A stretch of 43,568 bases of DNA from Dehalococcoidia bacterium. Its GTDB lineage: Bacteria > Chloroflexota > Dehalococcoidia > Dehalococcoidales > BS750m-G39. The position numbers and the translations under genes were made by a program. Numbering within the stretch: position 1 is the first letter of the stretch; every line of letters starts with the position of its first letter. Location of the stretch: positions 1 to 43,568 of the forward strand of contig JAUWIX010000008.1 of assembly GCA_030608005.1 (NCBI GenBank). The letters run 5' to 3'. The notes below the pieces were generated by a model. That model saw nothing but the letters and a program-made list of their open reading frames with translations. It was not told the origin of the DNA and did no database searches. Below are positions 32,846 through 41,070 of this stretch, in pieces.

Positions 32846-33334
32846 ATGGCAGTTTTCCCTGTTCGCGTTGTTCCTGACCCGGTATTGAGACAGAAGTCAA
32901 AACGGGTCAGGCTTATTGATGGCTCAATCCAGAGGCTGATAGGCAATATGCTAGAGACAATGCACTCTGCTCCCGGGCGGGTAGGGTTAGCCGCCCCGCA
33001 GGTGGGTACCCTGTTGCGGGTGATTGTTATCGGCATGCCGGGGGAGGAAGATATAGCCCTGATTAACCCCGAGATAGTGCGGCGGACGGGCGAACGCTCG
33101 GTAACCGAGGGCTGCCTGAGTGTTCCAGGGTATTTTGGGGAGATTAAACGTGCCCAATCGGTCAGGGTCAAGGGGCGCGACCCAAGCGGGAAGGAGATAC
33201 GAATCAAGGCAGAGGAACTCCTGGCTCAAGCACTGGAGCATGAGATAGACCATCTAAATGGGGTGCTCTATATAGACCACCTGGAAAGCATGGACAAGCT
33301 ACACAAGATTGAACCTGAGATAGCTCAGCTTTAA
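32846..33334 (+). CDS. def: Peptide deformylase
   Basis: 162 residues, normal length. It removes the formyl group from the N-terminus of new proteins. The three metal motifs are present: GRVGLAAPQV (motif 1), EGCLSVPG (motif 2, with the metal Cys) and QALEHEIDHLNG (motif 3, HExxH). It begins 35 bp after priA, with GAGGG upstream of the ATG. It is followed by the small minus-strand regulator gene, whose end faces it. Confidence 0.95.
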   Translation: MAVFPVRVVPDPVLRQKSKRVRLIDGSIQRLIGNMLETMHSAPGRVGLAAPQVGTLLRVIVIGMPGEEDIALINPEIVRRTGERSVTEGCLSVPGYFGEIKRAQSVRVKGRDPSGKEIRIKAEELLAQALEHEIDHLNGVLYIDHLESMDKLHKIEPEIAQL

Positions 33335-33367
33335 GCGGTCTTTCGCCGATTTGCTTCCAAAGCTAAT

Positions 33368-33631
33368 TCACCGGCTCTCCTGCTTCTCCCCACCTGCTGA
33401 ACCTTGAATTTTAGTGCCAACTGGCACCTCCGGGACAAAATAAAAAAGGTCGTCAAATTTGCATCCGGGAAAGGCTTTTATCGCCCCGATAATGAATTTT
33501 CGATTGATGTTGCGTTTGCCTTCAAGTACCCGGTAAACCTGGCTTACTGATATTTCCATAGCGTAGGCTAGCTCAGATAGGTTCCTATAGTTCCTAATGT
33601 ATAAATCAAAAACCCTTGTTTTCAGTATCAT
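33368..33631 (-). CDS. Small Cro-like HTH regulator
   Basis: 87 residues, basic. A helix-turn-helix lies at about residues 18-48 (LSELAYAMEISVSQVYRVLEGKRN). No other domain is seen; the C-terminus is Gly/Glu-rich. It is transcribed away from the XRE gene at 33829 from a perfect-consensus promoter with a palindromic operator between -10 and start; a third operator copy (33416-33425) lies in its own 3' coding region. The pair resembles a Cro/CI switch. AGGGGA lies 5 bp before the ATG. Confidence 0.75.
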   Translation of the reverse strand: MILKTRVFDLYIRNYRNLSELAYAMEISVSQVYRVLEGKRNINRKFIIGAIKAFPGCKFDDLFYFVPEVPVGTKIQGSAGGEKQESR

Positions 33632-33645
33632 AATTCCCCTTATAC

Positions 33646-33687
33646 GCCAATTGGCAATATTATAGCCCTAAATTCGCCTATTGTCAA
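33646..33687 (-). promoter_or_regulatory. Promoter of the small HTH gene with operators
   Basis: Minus strand: TTGACA (33682-33687), 17 bp, TATAAT (33659-33664). The perfect palindrome GCCAATTGGC (33646-33655) sits at the start of transcription, and a degenerate copy GCCTATTGTC (33676-33685) overlaps the -35 box. Confidence 0.8.
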
Positions 33688-33790
33688 GCCCCCCCTATTT
33701 ATTTTCCCCTTTGTTTGAGTTTTTAGTCAAGATTGAATGCCTTTTTTATGAGCAATTAATCTCGGTACGCCAAGCTTAGTTCTGAAAGTA

Positions 33791-33819
33791 TTGACATTTG
33801 CCATTTGGCGAATTATAAT
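33791..33819 (+). promoter_or_regulatory. Promoter of the XRE gene, operator in the spacer
   Basis: TTGACA (33791-33796), 17 bp, TATAAT (33814-33819). GCCATTTGGC (33800-33809, 9/10 match to the operator above) is inside the spacer. The ATG at 33829 lies 10 bp after the -10, so transcription starts at or almost at the ATG. Confidence 0.8.
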
Positions 33820-33828
33820 TTAGTTATT

Positions 33829-34224
33829 ATGGAGCAGGATAGAAACATTAACTTAGGCGAAATAGTTAGGCAGGGGAGAGTTGCGCTGCGGCTGACACTG
33901 CGCGAGCTCAGTGCTATGTCAGGTGTATCTTCATCACACCTGGGTCGCATTGAGAGAGGAGAGCGTTTCCCTTCAGGCTCGGTTCTGCGAAAAATCGCCA
34001 GCCCTTTGGGCTTTGAGGAGGATGAGATTTTTACTCTGGCCGGCTATCTGTCCCCACATCCCTCCGGCATAGGTGAGGGTCATCCTCACTATGGCGGTAG
34101 GGAATTGGACCCCTTTGCGGCTAGGATGCTAGCACAGGAGCCTATTGAGGTGCAGCGCGCCGTCATCGGAATCCTCAGTATCTTAAAGAGCATTGCCACG
34201 AGCATGACCAAGGGAAGCCGTTAA
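33829..34224 (+). CDS. XRE-family regulator, paralogue of the one at 11.6 kb
   Basis: 131 residues from ATG 33829; an earlier start (TTG 33805) would lie inside the promoter. HTH at about 20-70 (LRELSAMSGVSSSHLGRIER; then GERFPS, GFEEDEIFTLAGYLSP), and C-terminal DPFAARMLAQEPIEVQRAVIGILSILK. Nearly every part aligns with the regulator at 11590-11973. The mRNA appears to be leaderless. It is divergent from the small HTH gene, and the 14-bp sequence AATTAATCTCGGTA (33754-33767) upstream also occurs upstream of the paralogue. Confidence 0.85.
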   Translation: MEQDRNINLGEIVRQGRVALRLTLRELSAMSGVSSSHLGRIERGERFPSGSVLRKIASPLGFEEDEIFTLAGYLSPHPSGIGEGHPHYGGRELDPFAARMLAQEPIEVQRAVIGILSILKSIATSMTKGSR

Positions 34225-34328
34225 CAGCACCTTTGAGCAATATTCACCCCCAACAATGGCTAATTAGCCTTTATTGAAGCTTTTCCCGAAAAAGAGCCTC
34301 TCTTGGCAACCTCTTATTGAATCCCCAC

Positions 34329-34357
34329 TTGATAACTGGGCAAACTGGTAGTATAGT
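34329..34357 (+). promoter_or_regulatory. Promoter of cca
   Basis: TTGATA (34329-34334), 17 bp, TATAGT (34352-34357), start of transcription about 26 bp before the TTG start. The stretch 34225-34328 shows nothing else. Confidence 0.6.
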
Positions 34358-34389
34358 GTAACCCTAGAGTGTTATTGGGTGAGTAAGAT

Positions 34390-35895
34390 TTGAAGTTACC
34401 TATTGAGCCTAGAGCTTCATCATTATTGACCACGGTAAGCAATTTTCTCACTGAGCAGGATATAAAGTCATATCTTGTGGGTGGATTTGTGCGTGATGTC
34501 CTACTGGGGAGAGATACGGCTGATATTGATATTGCTGTAGCCGCCGATGCGGTAGAGATAGCCCCTGAGGTAGCTAATGCTCTCGGTGGTAAGTTTGTCC
34601 TGCTAGATAAGGCGAACAGAGTGAGCAGGGTAGTTGTGGTTGATAAGGGAGCACCGTCTGGAGGTCGGTGGGAGCTGGATTTCTCCACATTTCAGGGTAG
34701 CATTGAGCAGGACCTAGCACAGCGCGATTTCACCATAGACGCCATAGCAGTTGACCTTGAGGAGTTGACCAAGGATTATGCCAATGTTCATCTCATAGAC
34801 CCGTTCAATGGTTGGGCTGACCTTCAACAGGGCGTGATTCGGACTGTCTCTGAGACAGCTTTTGAATCGGATGCGGCACGCTTACTGCGGGCGGTGCGTT
34901 TGGCTGCTGAGCTTGGCTTCGGTCTTGATAGCCAGACCGAGACTCTGGTTCGCCACAACTGTCACCTTATAGCTGATGTAGCTGGGGAGCGACTAAGGGA
35001 GGAGCTACTCCGGCTTCTGGCTGCCCCTCAATCCGAGCGATTTTTGCCCTACCTTGATGACTTGGGATTAGTCACGGCTATCATTCCCGAGCTGGCTCAG
35101 ACAAAGGGGGTCAAGCAACCTAAGGAACACTTCTGGGATGTTTTTGACCATTCCATAGAGACTGTGATTGCCGTTGATTTTCTTCTTCATAAGGGAAGCT
35201 GGGAATATACCAATGATGAGGTCTTGGCTATTGCTCCATGGTCAGAGGCGCTGGCTCAGCACTTCGCCCAGGAGGTCAGTAGCGGTAGCACCAGGAGGTC
35301 GCTGCTCAAGCTGGCGGCGCTGCTTCATGATGTGGCTAAACCTCAGACTAAAGCTATTGGTGAAGATGGTCGGACGCATTTTCTAGGGCACGCTAAGCTA
35401 GGGGCGGCTATGGCGGTCGATATTCTGGGAAGGTTGAGATTTAGTAGCAAAGAGGTAAAGCTGGTGGAAGTTATGGTCGGGGAGCACCTCAGACCGGGGC
35501 AGATGAGTCATAATGAACTTCCCACCCATCGGGCTATTTACCGTTACTTTCGTGACACTGGGGAGGCTGGCATTGATATACTATTCTTAAGCCTGGCTGA
35601 CCACTTAGCCACCAGGGGACCACAGCTAAATCTGGCTCAATGGCAGGAGCATGCCCAAATGGTGGAGTATGTGTTAGCCCAGCATTTTGAGCAGGAGAAG
35701 CTAGTTGTTCCACCTAAACTGGTTGATGGGCACGATTTAATCAATATCTTTGGCTTAAGCCCAGGACCCAAGATTGGACAACTTCTGGAGGCGGTGCGTG
35801 AGGCACAAGCATCAGGTGAGGTGGCTACCAGAGAGGAGGCTCTATCTTACATTCGTAAGAGGCTATATGGGATACAGGCAAATTCTAAATACTAA
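34390..35895 (+). CDS. cca: tRNA nucleotidyltransferase / poly(A) polymerase family with HD domain
   Basis: 501 residues. Adds CCA to tRNA 3' ends (or polyadenylates RNA). The polymerase palm is at ~30-60 (YLVGGFVRDVLLGR, TADIDIAV with DxD), followed by DFSTF, QRDFTIDAIAV and RAVRLAAELGF. A metal-dependent HD phosphohydrolase region follows (LLHDVAKP at ~313, HFLGHAKLGA). The length and HD domain match bacterial type II Cca fused to HD. The start is TTG with GGGTGAG upstream. Alternative: PcnB-like. Confidence 0.88.
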   Translation: MKLPIEPRASSLLTTVSNFLTEQDIKSYLVGGFVRDVLLGRDTADIDIAVAADAVEIAPEVANALGGKFVLLDKANRVSRVVVVDKGAPSGGRWELDFSTFQGSIEQDLAQRDFTIDAIAVDLEELTKDYANVHLIDPFNGWADLQQGVIRTVSETAFESDAARLLRAVRLAAELGFGLDSQTETLVRHNCHLIADVAGERLREELLRLLAAPQSERFLPYLDDLGLVTAIIPELAQTKGVKQPKEHFWDVFDHSIETVIAVDFLLHKGSWEYTNDEVLAIAPWSEALAQHFAQEVSSGSTRRSLLKLAALLHDVAKPQTKAIGEDGRTHFLGHAKLGAAMAVDILGRLRFSSKEVKLVEVMVGEHLRPGQMSHNELPTHRAIYRYFRDTGEAGIDILFLSLADHLATRGPQLNLAQWQEHAQMVEYVLAQHFEQEKLVVPPKLVDGHDLINIFGLSPGPKIGQLLEAVREAQASGEVATREEALSYIRKRLYGIQANSKY

Positions 35896-36002
35896 TTTCT
35901 AAACTATAAACAAGAGCAAATAAATAAAAACCTAAATGACCAAAACTGTTTTGAGTTTGGAGATTAGGAATTATTTAGGATTTAGTGTTTCGGATTTAGG
36001 AT
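35878..36002. repeat. A+T-rich dispersed repeat before secD
   Basis: Positions 35878-35904 match 43221-43247 exactly over 27 bp. Behind it at about 35955-36002 lies an imperfect inverted counterpart built of GGATTTAG-like units. In both places the first copy overlaps or directly follows a stop codon. No gene is in this stretch. Confidence 0.7.
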
Positions 36003-36009
36003 TTAATCT

Positions 36010-37344
36010 ATGGTTAGAAGAAATACGCTGGTTTTTATAGTAATACTAGCCCTCTTTGCCTCTGCCATTTGTGCCCTAATCTACCCTCTGTTTGGTAGGC
36101 AGGAAATGCGGCTGGGGCTGGATTTGCAGGGCGGCATTCACATGGTTTATAAGGCTGATTTGTCTGAGGTTGAGCCGGGTGAGGAAGCTAGTATTATGGA
36201 GGGGGTGATGGAGGTTATGAGTAACCGAATCAACCCCCTAGGAGTAACTGAGCCGGTTATCCAGAAGCAAGGTGAGGACCGCATACTGATTGAATTGCCT
36301 GGGCTCAGCATCACTGATAAAGAAAAGGAGAGGCTGTCACGGGTGGCGATATTAGAGTTTGGAGAACTGGCAGCCGATGAAGAAGAAGCGAAATGGGAAA
36401 ACGAACTGGGTAGATGGAAACCAGCTACGGCAGTGATTGACGGCGAGGAAAAGGCGCTAACCAGCAGGTATTTCAAAGAAAATACCTATGTAGACCGGGA
36501 TAACCTGGGTGGACTGTTACTGATTTTCGAATGGGATGAAGAAGGGAGCAAACTATCTGAAGCAATTACCAGTCGCCTGATAGATAAGCCTCTGGGTATA
36601 TTTGAAGGCGATGAACCGCTACTGGGAGAGGATGACAAACCCATTGCCCCTATTGTCCGCAGCACTATTAAAGACAGGGGGCAGATTGAAGGATTAAGCC
36701 TGAATGAGGCTACTAGTTTATCTAAACAGTTAAATGCGGGCCGCCTACCTGTGTCTCTTGAAATACTCTATGACCAAACGGTATCACCTCTACTGGGAGC
36801 TGATTTCATTGACATGAGCCTTAAGGCAGGAGCAATCGGCATAATACTGGTTATGCTATTTATGATTATTTACTACCGCCTGCCCGGGGTTCTCGCCAGC
36901 CTGGCTTTGATTTTTTATGGGGCACTGGTTCTGGCGATATTCAAGTTGATTCCGGTCACCCTGACCCTAGCTGGAATCGGGGGCTTTGTCCTATCCATCG
37001 GTATGGCGGTGGATGCCAATGTGCTTATCTTTGAGCGGATGAAGGAGGAATTTAGGACAGGACGAACCTTAGGCGCCGCTATTGAGGCTGGCTTCAACCG
37101 TGCCTGGACGGCTATCAGGGACAGCAATGTAACCACCTTTATTGTCTGTGGCATTCTCTATTGGTTGGGCAGCAGCATTGTCGCCAGTGCCCCGGTGATG
37201 GGCTTCGCCCTGACCCTGTTTATTGGCGTGGCAGTAAGCATGTTTACCGCCATTGTAGTTACTCGCACCTTGCTGCGCCTATTCGTGGGTACTCCTCTAG
37301 CCAAGAAGACCCAGCTATTCAGCCCATACTCAGGAAGGAAATGA
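36010..37344 (+). CDS. secD: Protein translocase subunit SecD
   Basis: 444 residues. Works with SecF and the proton motive force to pull exported proteins through SecYEG. N-terminal membrane helix (~5-25), then LGLDLQGGIHMVYKAD, the large extracytoplasmic P1 region, and from ~265 five membrane spans with the family motifs LNAGRLPVSLEI, VDANVLIFERMKEE and AIEAGFNRAWTAIRDSNVTTF. Its TGA overlaps the secF ATG (ATGA at 37341-37344). Confidence 0.95.
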   Translation: MVRRNTLVFIVILALFASAICALIYPLFGRQEMRLGLDLQGGIHMVYKADLSEVEPGEEASIMEGVMEVMSNRINPLGVTEPVIQKQGEDRILIELPGLSITDKEKERLSRVAILEFGELAADEEEAKWENELGRWKPATAVIDGEEKALTSRYFKENTYVDRDNLGGLLLIFEWDEEGSKLSEAITSRLIDKPLGIFEGDEPLLGEDDKPIAPIVRSTIKDRGQIEGLSLNEATSLSKQLNAGRLPVSLEILYDQTVSPLLGADFIDMSLKAGAIGIILVMLFMIIYYRLPGVLASLALIFYGALVLAIFKLIPVTLTLAGIGGFVLSIGMAVDANVLIFERMKEEFRTGRTLGAAIEAGFNRAWTAIRDSNVTTFIVCGILYWLGSSIVASAPVMGFALTLFIGVAVSMFTAIVVTRTLLRLFVGTPLAKKTQLFSPYSGRK

Positions 37345-38264
37345 TGTTTGATATTACCGGTAAAAGGTTCTTGTTCTTTCTTATCTCGGAAGTGCTCATC
37401 CTGATTGGCATTATTTCTTTGGTGGTTTTCGGTCTCAAGCCGGGGATTGAATTCAGTAGCGGCTCCATGCTGACGGTGAGCTTTGAGCAGGAGGTAGCCC
37501 AGAGTGAACTAAAGCAAGAATTGGTCAATTTGGGCTATACCAATGTTATTATTCAACGCACCGGAGAGGGCGATTTCCTTATCCGTACCCGCGAACTAAC
37601 CGGGGAAGATAAGACAGCCCTGGAGAGTGCCCTAATTACTAGATTTGGTTCTGCCACCGAGAGGGAGTTCTACTCGGTCTCACCTATGGTGGCTGCGGAG
37701 ACAGCCCATAATGCAGCTATTGCTGTGGCTGTGGCTGCAGTTGGTATATTGCTTTATATTACCTGGGCATTTCGCCGCATGCCCAAACCTTTCCATTATG
37801 GTATCTGTGCCATAATAGCTCTGGTACATGATGTGCTGGTGGTATTGGGGATTTTCTCCATCCTTGGTGCTATATTGGGCTGGGAAATAAACTTGATGTT
37901 TATCACCGGTGTTTTAGCCGTTATCGGTTACAGCATTAATAACACCGTAGTTGTTTTTGATAGAATACGCGAGAATTTGAGAAAGGGCATAAGTCCCGAT
38001 TTTGAGGTTATGGTTAATAACAGCCTGGTTGAGACCCTAAGCCGCTCATTGAATACCAGCCTGACCACCACATTTGTGGTATTAGCCTTACTACTATTTG
38101 TTGGGGCATCAATTCAGAACTTCGCCATAGTTCTGCTCATCGGTATCGTTGCCGGGACCTATAGCTCACTGTGTATTGCCCCCACCCTACTAATAGTCTG
38201 GGAGAGGAGAGAGTGGGGTAAGTTCATTCAGTGGCTGCCTCTACCCAAAGCCAAAGGGGTATAA
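37341..38264 (+). CDS. secF: Protein translocase subunit SecF
   Basis: 307 residues from the ATG that overlaps the secD stop; an upstream in-frame stretch inside secD is not used. An N-terminal membrane helix is followed by PGIEFSSGSML, then five further spans with VIGYSINNTVVVFDRIRENLRKG and SLVETLSRSLNTSLTTTFVVLALL. Works in the SecDF complex. The cation efflux gene starts 3 bp after the stop. Confidence 0.95.
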   Translation: MMFDITGKRFLFFLISEVLILIGIISLVVFGLKPGIEFSSGSMLTVSFEQEVAQSELKQELVNLGYTNVIIQRTGEGDFLIRTRELTGEDKTALESALITRFGSATEREFYSVSPMVAAETAHNAAIAVAVAAVGILLYITWAFRRMPKPFHYGICAIIALVHDVLVVLGIFSILGAILGWEINLMFITGVLAVIGYSINNTVVVFDRIRENLRKGISPDFEVMVNNSLVETLSRSLNTSLTTTFVVLALLLFVGASIQNFAIVLLIGIVAGTYSSLCIAPTLLIVWERREWGKFIQWLPLPKAKGV

Positions 38265-38267
38265 ATT

Positions 38268-39179
38268 GTGTTAGCCACTAAAGAGAACACTACTAAACTG
38301 TCTATCTTTGCTGTCAGCTTGCTGATACTCATGAAAGTGGCGGCTAGCATCGTTACCGGAAGTATTGCTATCAGGGCTGATGCCGTCCATAGCGCTATTG
38401 ACCTGTTCGGGGTAATCATTGGTTACATTGGCATCAGGATTGCCGGTAAACCCCCCGACGAGCGACACCCCTTCGGTCACGGCAAGGCGGAGAATATCGC
38501 TGGCGTTGTCATAGCCGGATTGATATTTATTGCCGCCGGCGCAATTGCCTATGAGGCAGTAAAAAGGCTAATTGTCGGCGGAACCATAGAGCTAGTAACC
38601 ATAGGCATCTATGTAACGGCGGCGGCAATAGCCATAAATGGAATTGTTTCTTGGTATGCATTGAGGGTAGCCCGCTCTACCGATTCTTTAGCTTTAGAAG
38701 CAATTGCTCGCGACATGTTTGCCGATGTGCTGAGTTCGTGTGCCGTCTTAGTTGGACTAATTTTGGTAAGGCTAACCGGACTTAGCATACTTGACCCCAT
38801 CGTTGCCCTGCTAGTAGCCATAATAATTGCCAGAACTGCCTACCTTACAATGAAGAAGTCATTTGGTGGCCTGATGGATACAAAATTACCTGAGTTTGAA
38901 GAGGGTGTCATAAGGTCATGTATTTTGGAGCATAGTGGTGAGGTGGTTGCTTTTCATGAACTGCGTACCCGCAAGGCAGGGAGCCAACGATATATTGACC
39001 TTCATCTGGTTATGCCTAAGAATGCTAGTGTGGAAGAAGCTCACCGGATGTGTGACCATTTGGAGCAGGATATAGAAAATAGGCTGCATTATACTAGTAT
39101 AACTATTCATGTTGAACCATGCACTATTGAGTGTGAGCAGTGCTCCGTTTCCTGTATTCTGCGTAAGAGGAGCCTTTAA
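38268..39179 (+). CDS. Cation diffusion facilitator (CDF) transporter
   Basis: 303 residues. Exports divalent cations (Zn, Fe or Mn) in exchange for protons. Transmembrane segments start at ~8; the metal site is at DAVHSAIDLFG (~40) and in ARDMFADVLSS (~148; HxxxD replaced by D/D), and the HPFGHGKAENIAG motif lies between. A cytoplasmic C-terminal domain follows and ends in a Cys-rich tail (CEQCSVSC), possibly a metal sensor. The start is GTG 38268, 3 bp after secF. The end overlaps the convergent HDAC-like gene by 4 bp. Confidence 0.88.
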   Translation: MLATKENTTKLSIFAVSLLILMKVAASIVTGSIAIRADAVHSAIDLFGVIIGYIGIRIAGKPPDERHPFGHGKAENIAGVVIAGLIFIAAGAIAYEAVKRLIVGGTIELVTIGIYVTAAAIAINGIVSWYALRVARSTDSLALEAIARDMFADVLSSCAVLVGLILVRLTGLSILDPIVALLVAIIIARTAYLTMKKSFGGLMDTKLPEFEEGVIRSCILEHSGEVVAFHELRTRKAGSQRYIDLHLVMPKNASVEEAHRMCDHLEQDIENRLHYTSITIHVEPCTIECEQCSVSCILRKRSL

Positions 39180-40210
39180 GGTAAGTTGTGTATTTCCTTT
39201 ATTGAGCTAATCAGACGGTCAATCCTCGGTGCCTCAAAGCTGCGTGGTGATTGACCCAGAGGGTCGTCTATAGTGCTGTTACCCAAGAGGATATCAAAGG
39301 TGGCTTTTACTGAGGCGGGCAAAGCGGTGAGATGGTAGCCACCTTCCAGGCTGAAGACCAGCCGACCGCCACACAGTTCATCGGCTAATCTCTTGATAAT
39401 CCTTACCATTTGACCAAAGCCGGTGACACTCACCTGCATCAGGGCGAGCCCATCAGCCCAGTGGGGGTCATAGCCAGCGGAGACCAGGATAAGCTGGGGT
39501 TGGAACCGCTTGGCGGCGGGGACGATAATTTGCTCAAAGACCGGTAGATATTCGCTATCCCCACAGCCAGCGGGCAACGGTATATTAATGGTGGCTCCCT
39601 CGGCGGCTCCGCTACCAGTTTCTTCAACGCTGCCTGTTCCCGGGTAGAAGGGATACTCATGAGTGGATATATACATCACCTGAGGACTATCATAAAAGGC
39701 TTCCTGAGTTCCATTGCCATGATGCACATCAAAGTCAATGATTAGGATATGTTCCAGCTTATATTTAGCCAGAGCATACTGGGCGGCAATAGCTATATTA
39801 TTAAACAGGCAGAAGCCCATAGCTCGCCGGGGAGTGGCATGGTGACCTGGAGGTCTGACCGCAGCAAAGGCGCTGTCTACCTCCCCACCCATAACCGCCT
39901 CCGTTGCCCTGATAATGCCGCCAGCAGCATAGAGGGCAGCCTCATAGGAGTCAGGTGACATTACAGTATCGGGGTCAAGCCAGCCACCACCTTTCTGGGC
40001 TACATCCTGGATATGCGAGATATACTGTCTTTGATGCACCAGCGATAATTCTTCAACGGAGGCGGCTCGGGGTTTGACCAGCGTTAGCTGTTGCCTGAGC
40101 CCGGTCTGCTCCAGGTGGGAGATAATTGCCTCCAGCCTTCTGGCATTCTCTACATGCTGACCGGTATCATGCTTGAGATAGATGGGGTCATAGACATAGC
40201 CTACTTTCAT
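39176..40210 (-). CDS. Histone-deacetylase-family hydrolase
   Basis: 344 residues, class II HDAC/acetoin-utilisation-like. Zinc-dependent deacylase. Landmarks: RPPGHHATPRRAMGFCLFNNIA (His pair), IIDFDVHHGNGTQEAFYD with Asp/His zinc ligands, STHEYPFYPGTG, and LVSAGYDPHWADGL. It could act on acetylated proteins, polyamines or small amides; the substrate cannot be told from sequence. Single gene, divergent from sufC. Confidence 0.88.
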   Translation of the reverse strand: MKVGYVYDPIYLKHDTGQHVENARRLEAIISHLEQTGLRQQLTLVKPRAASVEELSLVHQRQYISHIQDVAQKGGGWLDPDTVMSPDSYEAALYAAGGIIRATEAVMGGEVDSAFAAVRPPGHHATPRRAMGFCLFNNIAIAAQYALAKYKLEHILIIDFDVHHGNGTQEAFYDSPQVMYISTHEYPFYPGTGSVEETGSGAAEGATINIPLPAGCGDSEYLPVFEQIIVPAAKRFQPQLILVSAGYDPHWADGLALMQVSVTGFGQMVRIIKRLADELCGGRLVFSLEGGYHLTALPASVKATFDILLGNSTIDDPLGQSPRSFEAPRIDRLISSIKEIHNLP

Positions 40211-40276
40211 AGTGGCTCCACCCTGAGATGCTGGTTTGATGATACCAGATACAATGCTTGGTAGGCAAGACGGCGT

Positions 40277-40305
40277 TTGAGTTCACCACTTCAATGAATT
40301 ATACT
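40277..40305 (+). promoter_or_regulatory. Promoter of the suf operon
   Basis: TTGAGT (40277-40282), 17 bp, TATACT (40300-40305), about 50 bp before the sufC ATG. Confidence 0.6.
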
Positions 40306-40353
40306 ATAAGATGAGTGTTTCTATGCTGATGTTATGCTCAAGAGGTGGGTTCT

Positions 40354-41070
40354 ATGCTGCAAATAGAGAATGTCTCGGTGAAGGTGGAGGGAAAAGATAT
40401 CTTAAAGAGAGTTAGCCTGGAGATTGGAGAGGCTGAAATCCATGCCTTGTTCGGTCCAAATGCTTCGGGAAAATCCACTTTAGCTTACACCATAGCTGGA
40501 TTCCCCAATTATCAGATTACAGAGGGGGGAATTTGTTTTAGAGGAAAGGACCTGGGGGATTTACCCATAGAAGAAAGGGCAAAGCTGGGAATAGCCTTGG
40601 TCTTCCAGCATCCCCCAGTGATTAAAGGGGTAAAACTCTCCAAACTGTTAGAAAGAATCTCCAAGCAAAGGGTAGATGTAAGTGAATTTCCAATGAACCC
40701 CGAACTTTTGGGAAGGGAAATAAATAATGGTTTTTCCGGAGGAGAAAGGAAGCTCTCAGAGATAATACAAGTGATTAGCTTAAACCCCAGTTTTGTCATT
40801 TTTGATGAGTTAGACGCCGGGTTGGATATAGAAAACCTGGAGAAATTAACCTCGGTAATAAAAGATAAGCTGTGTAACAACGGCGTATCCATCCTTTTGA
40901 TTACACACAGGGGTGATATACTCCGTTTCCTTGAGCCTCATACTGCTCACGTCATGCTGGGCGGAGAAATCATAGGCTCCTCAGACGATTGGCGGAAAAC
41001 ATGGGACACGATTAAGGAGTGGGGATATGAGAAGTGTAAGGAGTGCCCGCTATCTCCAGCTAGACTCTGA
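40354..41070 (+). CDS. sufC: Fe-S assembly ATPase SufC
   Basis: 238 residues from ATG 40354 (AAGAGGTGG upstream; GTG 40345 is the alternative). ABC-type ATPase: Walker A GPNASGKST (~33-41), Q-loop FQHPP, signature FSGGERK (~128) and Walker B FVIFDELDAGLD with H-loop LLITHRGD. SufC drives Fe-S cluster formation on SufB/D. Here the partner is a single SufB/D-type gene, which matches the minimal SMS-type arrangement. The partner starts 44 bp before its stop, so the genes overlap. Confidence 0.93.
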   Translation: MLQIENVSVKVEGKDILKRVSLEIGEAEIHALFGPNASGKSTLAYTIAGFPNYQITEGGICFRGKDLGDLPIEERAKLGIALVFQHPPVIKGVKLSKLLERISKQRVDVSEFPMNPELLGREINNGFSGGERKLSEIIQVISLNPSFVIFDELDAGLDIENLEKLTSVIKDKLCNNGVSILLITHRGDILRFLEPHTAHVMLGGEIIGSSDDWRKTWDTIKEWGYEKCKECPLSPARL

